The notes under the pieces are model-generated. The model ran no database searches and was not told the origin of the DNA. It was given only the letters and a program-made list of their open reading frames with translations. Source: Cristatella mucedo (Eukaryota; Bryozoa; Phylactolaemata; Cristatellidae). From it: a stretch of 64,000 nt of DNA. The DNA lies in assembly GCA_009760855.2 (NCBI GenBank), contig WPIO01000002.1, forward strand, positions 1,037,001 through 1,101,000, given 5' to 3'. Below, piece after piece: positions 45,996 to 58,200 of this stretch; position 1 is the stretch's first letter, and each line of letters begins with the position of its first letter. Position numbers and translations under genes: made by a program.

Positions 45996-46375
45996 TATTA
46001 TTAGGAAGAATACCTCGCGAGAGAGTTTATATTCTTGTCGCCTGTCGGCGTCTTCGCACGGAGCGGGTACAATGCATAAGGTTCTACTCATTCGTATGTA
46101 CGTGTGATAGAGTACGAATCACAGTCCGGATAACATCAAAGCGGATTACAGTATTAATAAACTGCTGCGACGCAATATGGTTATCTGAGATCAGCTCCAC
46201 AGTCTTGTGACTCGTAGAGGTGTAGAGTATCAAACGCAGTACATCATATAGTGAATGACGCTGCGTACAAGCGAGATACGTATGACGGACTGTAGAAGTC
46301 CGCGTGCCAATTAGTTGCATCAAATATGAAGTTACGTGCGCACCAAACTTCAGCTGCGTTTAATTTATGTAAATA

Positions 46376-46508
46376 TATATTTCATCTGCAAAGTACACAA
46401 AGAAAACTTGATCTCTATCCAGGCACTTTACTTATGCCGCTGGGCTCCAGTCCATGACCAAAGTGGTCCAAGGCTAGCACCTTACCCCCTGGGCCAAACC
46501 AGGCAGGA
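46376..46508 (-). mobile_element. SINE-2, diverged, inverted
   Basis: ACTTGATCTCTATCCAGGCA, GGGCTCCAGTCCATGACC, CCTGGGCCAAACCAGG. Confidence 0.65.
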
Positions 46509-46859
46509 CAAGTTGAGTAATCTGCCACGACTCACCAAACTCAGGTGGATAGATTTTAGTATTATAATTGACCTGTGGATTATTCTTTTTGTGTTTATGC
46601 GTGCTAGAGCGGTCAAAGTCATGCAGTTGGTCACAAATAAAGAGCACGAGATAGCATGATAAAAATAAACTATTCGTTTGCACCAAAATTTCACCAAAAA
46701 ATTGGACATAGTTTGATCGGCTTGCTAGCGTAAATGTAAGGTCAACACCGAGGACAATTTTGAAGCAGGCTCAGTTAGTGGCTCGTTATTTGTGTGGGAG
46801 GCTGAATTTTTAGCATTTAACGGCTAGTTAAAAGATCCGCGAAGTGATGATTATATCGT

Positions 46860-47562
46860 GAAAGAAGTGGGTGCTACGCTTGAGAGTGTATTCTATTACA
46901 CTCATTGCCTTAGCCTTTCGGTACGCTAATGGTGACCGAAAAACTTCATATCAAGCAACATAGAGTAAGTGAAAAACGTAGCTGAGTCAGCAGGGCAGTC
47001 GAGGAAGTGACTAGCGTGGAAGTATCAGCTCCGGACGGCTGGAAATGATGTGCCTTAGTCGGCAGCAAGAGAATAAACGTCGTTGCGTACGATAGGCATG
47101 TAGCCAGCTCTAGGTGCAGAGTTTGAATGGGTACACCGAAACCTTCCTGCCTGGTAATCTATTCGGCGCACATTTAAACAGAAATTAGTACCTTTTTTTT
47201 AAGAGAACTTGAAGCACCACCTCAGGGCTTCCAAGCAGCTACTTTTAGCCCTATTAGCATGGAAAGTGTCTTGCCTCCTTTTAGATAAACATTTCAAAGC
47301 TGCACTTCAAATGAGCAACGACAGGAAGGGCTCATTAGCTCACCAAAAGTAAATTTGTCATTCCCCTGTGTAATGTAATGTATCTCTGTCTGTAACTTTA
47401 CAAAGCCACAAAGACTATGCGGGTGGTACGCGGGAGAGTTTTGCATAGCGCAGTTGCAGCCTAAGCGGCTTTCGGTACGCATTCGGTAGCCACAGGCTTT
47501 ATTTCACGCAACAAAGAGAAAGTGGGAAGCATAGCAGAGTCAGGAGACCAGTTGAGGTAGTC
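46860..47562 (-). mobile_element. LINE-B copies (two overlapping pieces)
   Basis: TCGGTACGC, AGTGAAAAACGTAGCTGAGT and AGTATCAGCTCCGGACGGCT at 46920-47070, then a better copy 47370-47562 (TGTAATGTATCTCTGTCTGT; CTTTCGGTACGCATTCGGTA). The latter continues after the LTR at 47825. Confidence 0.7.
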
Positions 47563-47567
47563 CATAA

Positions 47568-47819
47568 TGTAAGCTTGAGTTACCGTCGCGAACGGCACAG
47601 AATGCTAATCAACGAGCAACGCCACCAGTTTATTTCACCTACACACGGAGCAGGGCGAAGCACGACTCTCCTCGCCCCTCTCGCCCACCGGAGTCTCTCC
47701 GACTGCCTTGTCATAACAATCCCCAATACTACGCCCCGCCCCGTCTGCCTACCGCATCGAGTGTCACAGCCCACTCGTACAGCGATCAGGGGCAGTGTCA
47801 TCAATTAAATGAAACCACA
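47568..47819. mobile_element. solo LTR inserted in LINE-B
   Basis: A 252-base block starts TGTAAGC and ends ACCACA (TG...CA). It is flanked by the exact 5-base duplication CATAA at 47563-47567 and 47820-47824, and interrupts LINE-B text that aligns across the gap with 43440-43480. No internal coding region, so it is a solo LTR left by recombination or a small LTR-like element. No second copy was seen in the window. Confidence 0.75.
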
Positions 47820-47945
47820 CATAACATTGAAGTAGCAGCTCAGGACCTCTAGATAGGATGTAGGCCACAGTCAGCAGCAGGATGTCGCAGATGTCGCTGC
47901 GTAAGAAGAGCCTGAAGCTGAAGCACCAAAGACTCCCGGCTAGCG
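47820..47945 (-). mobile_element. LINE-B continuation
   Basis: TTGAAGTAGCAGCTCAGGAC and GTCGCTGCGTAAGAAG resume the LINE-B copy cut by the LTR. Confidence 0.6.
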
Positions 47946-48404
47946 ACTGGCGTGTCTTTAAACCGATCTGAAATGAAGTTTGCATTCAAATCTTGAGAGC
48001 CGGAAGCTTTGTGGCCAAGGCTCGCTGCCAGGCAGCCCTTTTACGTTTGTCTAGTAAGTATTTTCTCCTGGGCTCATCTATGTTTTATCTAAAAACAAAA
48101 AACTGTCATCGGAATCTTCGTCGAGAAAATAGCTCAATCTGCTCACCAAAGGCCAGCAGTTCTGAAATATTTAGCTTCCCCATCTAGACTCTCGTAGGTA
48201 TTCCGACCTGTTTAATAAGATTCTTACAGTTGGTGCAAAGCCAGGCTTATATCTGTCGCAAACGTCGCGACTTTTCAACACAACGACACTCTGTGCTCAC
48301 AGCTGCTCACTGATCTTTTCGGCTACTTATGAAGCCGCGGATCGACTTCGTCTAGAGTATTAACCTCATGGTAAGATCTCAGGTCTTCTTTTTATTACCC
48401 GTAA

Positions 48405-48424
48405 TCTCTCTGTCTGTCTACCTT

Positions 48425-48458
<34 letters not shown>

Positions 48459-48664
48459 CGTGTCTCTGTCTGTTTGTCTGTCTGTCTGTCTATGTCTATG
48501 TCTCTGTCTCTCTCTCCATCTCTCTCTCGGTCTTTTTCTCTTTCTCTGTCTGTCTGTCTCTGCCTCCATCCATGTCTCTCTGTCTCTGTCTGCCCCCTCT
48601 CTCTCTCTCTCTCTCTGTCTCTGTCTGTCTCTGTCTGTCTCTCTCTCCCTGTCTCTCTCTGTCT

Positions 48665-48726
<62 letters not shown>

Positions 48727-48902
48727 GTGTCTCTTTCTCTCTGTCTGTCTCGGTTTCTATGTCTCTGTCTGTCTGTCTCTCACTCTCTCGATCTCCCTCT
48801 CCGTCTCTGTCTCTTTCTGTCTGTCTTGTCTGTTTGTCGGTCTCTCTCTCCCCTCTCCCCCCTCTCTCTCTCTCTATCTCCGTCTCTCTCTGTGTCTTTC
48901 TC

Positions 48903-48953
<51 letters not shown>

Positions 48954-48955
48954 CT
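48405..48955. repeat. (TC)n/(TGTC)n block
   Basis: 550 bases of CT and CTGT simple sequence. Ser-Leu frames here are not genes. Confidence 0.95.
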
Positions 48956-48984
48956 AATACAATCGCTAAGCAAAATCTCTATTT

Positions 48985-50075
48985 TCATTTCCACGCCGAC
49001 GACACTCGGCTCTACTGGCAGCAGGGATGACTGGAATGTCACTACAGAATAAACTATCACTTTTATGCTGATGATACTCAGCTGTATTTGTCATTTAAAC
49101 CATCGGAATATACTGCAGCGACTGATAAACTGAATGCTTGTCTTGCACACATTCGATCGTGGCTGTCGGCCAATTTGTTTAGGCTAAACGACGATTAAAC
49201 GAGCTGCTACTCATAGGACACCCAAGCCGTGTTGCTGGACTAGAAGGCTTGCTCATCTAATCAATGATGCTGTTGTGCGACCATCACCTTGTGCTCTGAA
49301 TTTACGTGTCGTCTTCGACAATGCCTAAACTTCGAAAGCTTCGTTGGGAAGATTGCTTCTACAGCTAGTCATTGCGGTCGATCCCTATCTGAGATCAGGA
49401 ACTGTCTTCCACGGAGGCTTGCAAAAAATTTAACCAGCTCCGTTCGGTTCCGTCTTGGCTGGATTATTGTAATTCCCTTTCGGCTGGGCTACCGAAAGAA
49501 GCTACTAGGCCACTGCTGCTGGCTATGAATATAGCTGCAAGGCTAGCGTAAAAAACCCACAGGTTTGACTACATGTCTCCTTTGCTGAAAGAGCTTGAAT
49601 GGCTGCCGGTTCATCAAAGATACAGTGCAAGTTCTTACACTGAGCCGCAAGGCCCGCCACGCTTGGCTCCTTCATACCTAGATGAAATGCTGCTCCAGTT
49701 TCAGCCTCCTCGTGCCCTCAGGTCATGTATGGACAATACATTAGCTATTCCATTCCTCCGCTTAGAGGCCGTCGGAGGCAGAAGCCTTTGCTGATGTAAC
49801 GACATCTACTCTCTTGCTGCCGAATGTGGCACTTTGGTCTTTTCACTTTTCTGGTCCTTTCCAGTCGTCCTGAGCTGCTACTTTTATGTTACTCACTACC
49901 TCAACTGCCCTCCTGACTCAGCTATGTTTCTCACTTTTTTTTGCTTCATGAGAAGAAGTTTGTTGGCTATTGAATGCGTACCGAAAACCGAGTAGACAAT
50001 GAGTGCGCCATAAAACTCTCCTGCATAACATGCACTTGGTCTTTGTGGATTTGTGGCGTTACAGGATGAGATACA
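48985..50075 (+). mobile_element. LINE-B RT and 3' end
   Basis: FYADDTQLYLSFKPS (49050-49095), then TDKLNACLAHIRSWLSANLF, then CRNSPAP-type tail with ASYLDEMLLQF and ALRSCMDNTLAIPFLRLEAV, and a 3' UTR ending near CATTTCACTACATTGC. Several frame breaks. Confidence 0.8.
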
Positions 50076-50189
50076 TTTCACTACATTGCTTGCTAAAACA
50101 AGGGTATGCCAGCCAAACTTGCTCACGCGTTTGTGACATTTCTTCTGAATTATCACATTTTTTTATTATTCTGGTGACCAGCCAGTGCT

Positions 50190-50476
50190 CTCATTCGTCA
50201 CTCAAATAAGCTAAAAACGCATTTTTATCGCAGCATTAAAGAGATCCTTTTGTTCGTTCTTTGTGTGCTTATGCATGCTGACACTGTGCATTCTATTACT
50301 AAACCGTGTTTTATACGTTGACACTGTAGGCCACTTCTAACAATGTTATGCTTGTTGAAAGTGGGCATGCTACCACTAGCATTTGATAATGCTTCCTTTA
50401 CAGCACATGTAAAGTGCCTAGAAAAAGATTAAGTTCTCTGAGGGTGATATACAAATGTATTTTTATTATTATCGTA
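50190..50476 (+). mobile_element. LINE-A-like 3' end
   Basis: TTTTATCGCAGCATTAAAGAG, TGCTTATGCATGCTGACACT, AAGTGCCTAGAAAAAGATTA, GTATTTTTATTATTAT. Confidence 0.7.
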
Positions 50477-50639
50477 TACAAGTGAAACAAAACTCAGCCG
50501 CTCATTTGATCTGCCATCAACATCCTTTCTTATAATTCCAAAATTCTGCTTACTTTGATCACATCTGATCACTTTCAGATCTCATTCTCTCTGGAATAAG
50601 CGTCTGTTTCAGTAACAAAGTCTTCTGCAAATCGCCACC

Positions 50640-51025
50640 TGGCTAAGTGCCATAATATCCACTCTTCTGACTCAAATCGTTTAGCTTTGCCTCGAACGGA
50701 CCTTGAATTCTTGAAGCCTTTCGTTCTTATGCTTCCAAAGCCTGGTATTCACAAGTGCCACGAGGACATTTAAAAAGAAACAAAAAATGTACGTGCTTCT
50801 CTCAGCATTTGCTGAGTTCTTGTGATCTGTCCTCTGAGTGTTTATGTGTGCTGACACTGTTTGCGTTACTACTAACCATATAATGCAAGTGGACATTTCG
50901 CGCTACCACTAACCAAATGGTCAAGCTTCTTTTACAGCGTATGTAAAGCACCTGGAAACAGAAACAGTTCTCTGACGGTGCGATATAAATGCGACATAAA
51001 TTATCATTACTATTATTATCCTTAA
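50640..51025 (+). mobile_element. LINE-A-like 3' end, diverged
   Basis: GCTTCCAAAGCCTGGTATTC, TGTTTATGTGTGCTGACACT, AAAGCACCTGGAAACAG, (ATT)n-like tail. Confidence 0.65.
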
Positions 51026-51029
51026 CTCC

Positions 51030-51860
51030 TTAATGTTACTATTATCAACAGCAAACGAGCATCTTCTTACCTTCCGTTCAATCCTCCATCCGAACTACCT
51101 CGCTGGTGGATTGTGCTACAACTCTGTCTTAGTCAATGTCTGGATGAGTTTGCTACTCTGACCAAGCCAAATACAGGCACTTGACCAAACTTCATATGGT
51201 TACAGTACTACATGTTAGTCTCGGAAGAAAAATAGCTCTTTAAGCTATGGTGGCCAACGATTATTCTTGGAACAAGTATATAAAATCCGGCATTTGATCG
51301 CGAAATTGAGTCTTTCATAAGCCATTTCGTTACTGTCCATTGCTGGTGAGCTACAAGCTGTAAAGGCTCTTCTGTCGATAAATAAGAAGAAATATTCAAT
51401 CAAATAATCTTTAATTGCTCCTTTTATAGTAAGTCATATGAATCCATTCTAGCTTAGCCAAGTCAAGCTTCAATAAGGACACGCAGTCGAATGCTTGATG
51501 CACAAGCACACACGCACAAGTGAAATCGACCATCGGCCCTACATATAACAGGTTAGAGCTAGAGCTGGCGAGCCTCAAGGCGATCTAGCGGCTCGTTCAT
51601 TTAGTTTCTCTTTAAGCTAGATAGGATCCGGAGGGATGGTCAATCATTTGTATATTACATTTTGAATTGCCAGTGCTGTGCAAGTGTAGTCACTCTCTGG
51701 CATCGGGTTATGCGGTTTCGCTCTGCGTCGGCAGCGTTGACTAGCTGCTATGGGCACTGCGCTCGTAGTCGAAAGTGCGCTGGCTCTATGAGCAAACGAT
51801 GGCGTATTAGCTGCTCTCTGAAATGCCATATACTGAGAAAAGCACCCGTATCCTTCGCTT
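51030..51860. other. intergenic, mostly unassigned
   Basis: A scrap of SINE-1 body (GTAAAGGCTCTTCTGTCGAT) at 51359. Otherwise nothing recognised. Confidence 0.4.
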
Positions 51861-51868
51861 TCAGATCC

Positions 51869-51876
51869 TGACGTCA
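51869..51876. promoter_or_regulatory. CRE site upstream of ASZ1
   Basis: TGACGTCA, about 260 bases before the ASZ1 start codon. CRE-type promoters are common in germline genes, but function here is inferred. Confidence 0.35.
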
Positions 51877-51954
51877 CAGCTGGAAGAAGCCCGTAAGCTC
51901 AAAGATTCCAGGCTAACTAGTCCGTGAAGGTAATACGCCGAGGAGTTAGGTGCG

Positions 51955-52011
51955 TGTTTGCAGCAACTGTAAAGTGCCTAGAAAGAGTTCTCTTAGGGCG
52001 CTATAAAAATG

Positions 52012-52046
<35 letters not shown>
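51955..52046 (+). mobile_element. LINE-A tail in ASZ1 promoter region
   Basis: GCAACTGTAAAGTGCCTAGA, AGAGTTCTCTTAGGGCGCTA and (TTA)n, ending 87 bases before the ASZ1 ATG in the same sense. Confidence 0.85.
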
Positions 52047-52132
52047 GTTTACCCAATCGGTTTTGCATCTATAGCTCCATCCACATTTCAAGACGGTGTT
52101 AAGTCAGCCTTCACCTTGTGACCTCTCCAAAA

Positions 52133-52264
52133 ATGTCCTTGAGGCCAGGCGGTATGGAGTTATCAGATTCCGAAGATGACCTGGTACTAGGAACCGAAAT
52201 TGAGAACGAACAGAGTTGTAGAACTGGATACGTGCATAACTGGCAGCCTAGACCTGGCTACGAG
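52133..52264 (+). CDS. ASZ1: ASZ1 coding exon 1
   Basis: ATG at 52133 (context CCAAAAATGT). 44 codons ending PRPGYE, phase 0, donor GTAAGC. A second ATG seven codons in is a possible alternative start. Confidence 0.8.
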
Positions 52265-55200
52265 GTAAGCGTTCGCTAGAAACGCGTCCTCCTTACCGAG
52301 CGTCCGCTCCAGCGCTCTGACCCCCACAGCGTATTTGGGAGTCGCATCTGAGTCCAGAGTCACCGGCTCCACTTGTTCGTGAGTGCATCATTAATTATTT
52401 AATTAAATTCAAATTTTTGCTAATGCGATGCAGCGGCTGTCTTCCACTTCCTTACAGAACTAGGCTGCAAACGCAGCGCTTGTAACGGACCTTGTTCCAG
52501 CCGACGCATGACAACTACCGGTGAAGCTATTTGCCTTATTATCATGGCTAGCTACTTGTATGTACGGCGCCGATGCACGCAGTTATTTCAGAAGTAGTGA
52601 AACGCAACAGTTGCCAAGAGCGTCGTTCAACCAAGAGCCAAGTTCATGTGCATAGCGTAGATAAATTTATTCGACAGCGACGAGGTTTAGGGGCTTCCAA
52701 AACCTGCCGTGGCTTAAAACTCTCGTCCAGCCCCCAGAGTGCCTCTCAAGTGCCTTAGCTGAAGGCTAGGGTGCAACTGCTTGAATACTCAGACTTTTAT
52801 GCTGCGTAACCGTAGATTATTAAGTAACCGGCTCCTAGTCTTTGTAATTCAGGAGACGCGAATAATAAATGACTCAGCAGTGATAATCGGGCTGCTCTTG
52901 AACACTGCTGTTTTAGTGTGGAGGTGCGAGCGTAAGTTTCCACCTGCGTACCACAGGAATCCTCGCTAAATCATTTTTGTGCACAGCCGTAGGCGAGGGC
53001 GTGATTGCATGAAAATGAAATGAAAACCCCATTTGCACCCAGTTTATTCGCTGTATTGTTGTGGTTGGTGCTATTATCCGCCTTATCAGTAGTTATGAAA
53101 TAAAAAATTTTCTGGAAAAGAGATTATGCATACCCACACTTATTGAAGGAAATGGTCGGCATTCTGCTTGTAGATGTGTAGATACCGAAATAGCGAAGCA
53201 CTGCCGAACCTGCTGCTTAAGCATTGTAGCTTGCTTTGCACACGGGTATTGTCTCTCCGCCGAACTCATGTAAGTTGTGGAGCTTCGAGAGAAGATTTTT
53301 TCTTGAGTAAGGCTGTGAACACGAATGTTTCGGTTCGGGACGATAATGCCTAAACGATAATGTCAATAATAATGATAGTGCATATTTGGAGGTTCCAAGA
53401 GAAAAAACTTTGTGTATAGCTACTGCGCATAAGCTGGCAGTGCACTAAGTGTGAGACGCGAGCAAAATGCTAGTTTTTTTGGCTGTGCTTCGGTGGATGA
53501 TTGTCTACTTCAAACAAGGCATTTAAAAAGCTTTTAAAACGCCTGTTCTGTACAGCATTTAGTGCATCTTTGTGATTCGTCCTTCGTGTGGTTATGTGTG
53601 CTTACACTCTGCATAGATAGCTGTTTGCTGATGTTACCACCAATAATTTGGTAATGCTTTCTATACAGCATCTGTAAAGTGTCTAGAAAGAGATTCAGTT
53701 CTCTGAGAGTGATACACAAATGTATTATTATTGTTATGGCTACGAAGCGCTTTGTTTGGGATGAAAAGACTTAGCTCTCCACCAATCAGATATTGGTGAA
53801 TGGCCTAATTGCCAGGGACAGCTTGTGCTGGCTTGCAAAAACATATCTTCCCTTTTTCTTCACTTCCACTTTTCTTCTTCTCAACTCTCCGAATTCTTTG
53901 CTCCTGCTCATGCACTTTCTAGGCCTATTGAATAGGTCAACTTCCTGTGCCATACAACTGTTGCTTCTATTTATTGTACCAAGCTGAGTGACAGGCCGAA
54001 CCCAAGCTTTTTTGACGGCTCGTGTTCTTGAGCTGCTCACCACAGCCTCCTCAGTTCTGCTCTCCAACATGGACTGGATGTATAGTAGTGTCCTAAATGA
54101 ACAAGTATGATGGATGGGCAGTGTACCTTGCTCTAGGCAAATGCAGACTTGCATCGTTTGGTGAGTTACACAGCTTGCCTGTGACTGTCGTTAGGCTATG
54201 TTGTGTAAACTGTCAAGCATCTGCTCTTTAAGTTGTGTTGAATCCCAGTCATGGCTTAACTAGTCTTATGCTCTTCGTTATCAGCTGCACACCAGTCAGT
54301 ATTTGGTAAAATGGTGTGATCGAGAGCTTGTATGAGGAAATGGCAAGCACAACAAGTTTAATGTTTAAGCATACCCATAACTGAGCCTTGGTTTAATGAT
54401 TGCCCCATGCTCAAAATTTCCGAAAGAAGGATTCGTAAGCAGTTATTAGCTGCAAGCATCTTTTTATGGCATTACTTTGTTAGTGCTTCCGTAAAGATAA
54501 TTCAAAGTATATACATGTATTTATTAATTAAAGTCATTCCCCCAGCAAAATGTAGCATAATTGTCACCATTGGATGCCACATTGTCCTATGCCCTCTTTT
54601 TACATGACGATCATTCGGTCAAACCGATGCTATTTCATTTATTTGCCAGGTACAATATGCCTTCGAACCTCTCTATCAGCATCCTCGCTGTATGCAATAC
54701 CCCTCTATGTACATTGAAACTGGACAAGCCGACCATTTTTTGCCAGGCTTAATGCATAACTTCCTCTCATGCATGCAAGAATAACTTTTTTAACTTTGCT
54801 TATGTGAAGGTTTTGTTTTTTTCAGCGACTAAGAAGCAAAACTGAATCGTTCCTTCGAAAAGATACTTTGCATGCTCTACTCGTATGGTTTTTCAAATTT
54901 ATTCTGTGCTAGTTTTTTTTTTTTCTATTGTTTGATTGTTTCTGAGAGTAGCAAGCAAAGAAGCCTGGCTTTGGGTGCATTGTTACTCGACGAAGTCACT
55001 ATAGCAGGCTATGTCTCCCCAAGTCCCCAGCTAGTGCCTGCCTGACGTCATGGACTTTCACGTTTGCCACCGCCTCACCACCAGATATTTTCTGTCCTGT
55101 AGTCGTAGTTGTTAAACAGGCTATTGAATAATTTATATAGTTAATCGTAAGATCTTTAGGTTGCAATGATATCTGATGGGATAGAGCAAAGCCTGTACAG

Positions 55201-58200
55201 ATGCAGTGATGCCCTACTCCAAGGCTCAGCCAATATCCTCAGTACAAGGATTGATGTTTCTGTACCATGAAATCATTCATGCTAATAAAATGCAGGAAAA
55301 AAGGAGTGTAGCAGCTGTAATAATGCATTGGCACTTTCAATTCGAGAGTCATTTCAGGTCAGCCGAAAGTGGTCCGACTACAGTGCTCCTGCTGACTTTT
55401 TATAACTGACTGATGCTGATTTGCAAAACTATCTGTGATCATTACTGCCTGGATGATCATGGATCCTTAGCCCAAAACGGGAGCACTCTCAGACCATAGT
55501 GTCGACTGTATGGCATTTTCTAAGGAGCTTAGGTTGGCAGTTGCCATCCATTCGTAATTGTCAAGTGTTCGCTACTCTCATGCTATCAGAAACGGAGTAT
55601 TAAAATAGCCTGTGGTTGTCTAGTTAAAGCTGAACTTACTCGGTTCAACTTTTTTATGATCATCTAATAAGATCATCAATGGAATTTGGCAAAGATCGTC
55701 ATCAAAGAGCACCATTAACATCCGGGAAAGTTGGACAAGTTGTTAATACAAATGTTGGATCTTGTAAATGTAGCATAGGCCTGCCACTTGAAGTTTGATA
55801 TGTACTGCTACCACTCATCATTTATTGTTTGGATCTCATTGCCATGCCAACTATGATTAGGTATTTCAGTTCACTAGTGGTGTGTAGTATATGTATGGTA
55901 TGTTAAAAAGCAGCATTGTCAGCCGTCACCATGGCAATGATTTACTTTCACAATGGTACTATTACTGTACTCAGGGAGGATTTGCACAGCTGCCCAAGGT
56001 ATCCACCAATCCTCCATCGGGTCCTGCTAATACGAGATGGCCGACGAAAAATCAGCGAACATCAAAGCCGCCTACCAGTACTGTTGTAATCGAAGACTTG
56101 AGAGGAGCAGTGATGAAAGGCAATATGGATCTTGTTCAGCAATACCTGGACCAAGGTTAGTTCAGGTGATTTCTCTTAATAGCTTCCTGACTTTCACTTA
56201 ACCTGCAATTAATCAGGTAGCACTCGGGTGGCAGTAAATGGTAAAGTATATGGTAAAGTGTACTCTGAATTTGCTTATTGTAAGACATCTTTTTTATTGA
56301 TGCTATCAGCTCCTTTTCAAGATTTTGTCCATACCGATGATTGATTGCATTATTGCCTGGCCATGGGCACATCCAAAAGATGATGCATTATCTTCAACAC
56401 TTGGGACATTTTTAATGATTGACCCACATACCACCTTATAGCACCTGCACGGCTTGTGAGACTGAAGTTGTTGGTACCCTGAAAACGAAAATATGAAAAC
56501 TGGTCAACTTTTGGAATGGACTAACCTTGTACAGTCCTGCAGGAAACGTAGATATGCTGGCAGTTAAGTTTTGGTGAGACATTTTAAGTTGAATGTAATA
56601 ACTGTTGCATTAGAGCTGCCTTGGCATTAGTCTTGCACAGCAGTTTCATCCACCCCTTCTATCTTGCTTGCACTATTCCGAGTGCAGCGTTTTTCTTTAG
56701 TTTGATCTTTGCTAGGTGTCTTAGTTTGATCTTTTGATAGGTGACCACCTGGCTTTGGTCGAGTGCAATGGCTAATTATAATTTTTCTTCTCTGCTGCCT
56801 CATTATTTTAAGGTGTACCTGTTGACTCGGTGACCTCGACAGGGTGGACCGCGCTGATGTATGCAGCAAGCGATGCCAATCTAAACTTGGTAAAATTGCT
56901 TCTGAAAAAGGGAGCAAACTTCAACTTCATTAAAGGTTTGCCATCCCTGACACTGTTGCTATTGTTGCTATTCTTGCCGGCCATTTCTTGTGGATTTTAC
57001 TTGAGTGATGTAGGTATCATATGTATGAGCTTCAGATGCTATACCCTGCATGTGTTCACCAGATGGTCACACACCACTAATGGTTGCATGTCAATGCTCA
57101 CGAGGCCAAGCCGAGATTGGAATCGCTGAATGTGCAGCTGAACTCGTTGCTGCTGGAGCGGATGTTAATGCTCGGGATTGGTGAGTATCGTGTTCTGAAA
57201 CTGGTTTACTTGTAGCTTGACAAGTGAGCCGATATGGTTGTTTTAGGCATGCTGTTGTTTGATAGCCGCCAGCCTTAAATCTATACGTTATTATGTACCA
57301 ATAGTAGACCCTTTTGGAACTTGGATCTCTTAGCTTGTTTTCAGTTGCCAATCAGGCTTTCAAATTTTGGTAGCTAAACAATCACCAAAGGTTATTTGCA
57401 TTATTTCCTTTATTTGCATGTCACCGAGCCTTGGCAGCTGAATGTAGAGATTAAGCATGCACGATCCGAAGGTGTGCTTGAAGGCTGGCATTGCTGGAAA
57501 AGTTGGTATATCAAGACCGAGACATAAACCTGGCTTCCCTCGATTGCAGTCGACATGGCCTACATTGTTGTGCTCCTTTAAGTGGCAAGCTTTCTTATAT
57601 TTGCTTGGCATACCGTATGTATTTACTATTAACCATTTTTAATAGCACGCTTATTGTTGGTACACAACTCCGAAGCTAGGATTAGCTGTCATTGCACGTC
57701 GAAATTGCCACATTATACCACTGCTCAGCATTCTGCACTGGCTGCCTATCAAGCAGCAAAGCGACTATAAGATGCTGTCACCCACCTTTGGATCCTGTAA
57801 TTCTCTGGCTTGCGTGTACCAGTCTGAATTAAGTTTTACTTTAGGCGTCTAGACCACTTGCTTTTCTGGTTAGGGTTGATTACTTGTGCCATTAACTAAC
57901 TTTGAATCCCTTGGAGACAGTGCCTTTAATTACTATGCTCCCAAAGCTTGGAACTCACTACCGACTGACAAATGTGATCTTGCGATTTCATGACATTCAA
58001 AAAGAAGAAGCTGAAAACCAACTTGTTCCTCACAGCCTTTGCTCTGTCCGAGTGAATTGCCCTTTCATGTAGTTGTGCATTATGAAACTGCACACGTCGT
58101 GACTAAGGGCAACAGCAGCATGCTTTCGTATTGCCCCTGTGAACATGTCATTTTTTTCCTATGTGCTTTCTTTTCCTATGCACGATTGATTTAGTGTTGC

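Noticed and set aside
51644-51877. Possible gene divergent from ASZ1
   Set aside because: Its only start is GTG and the product has no recognisable features.
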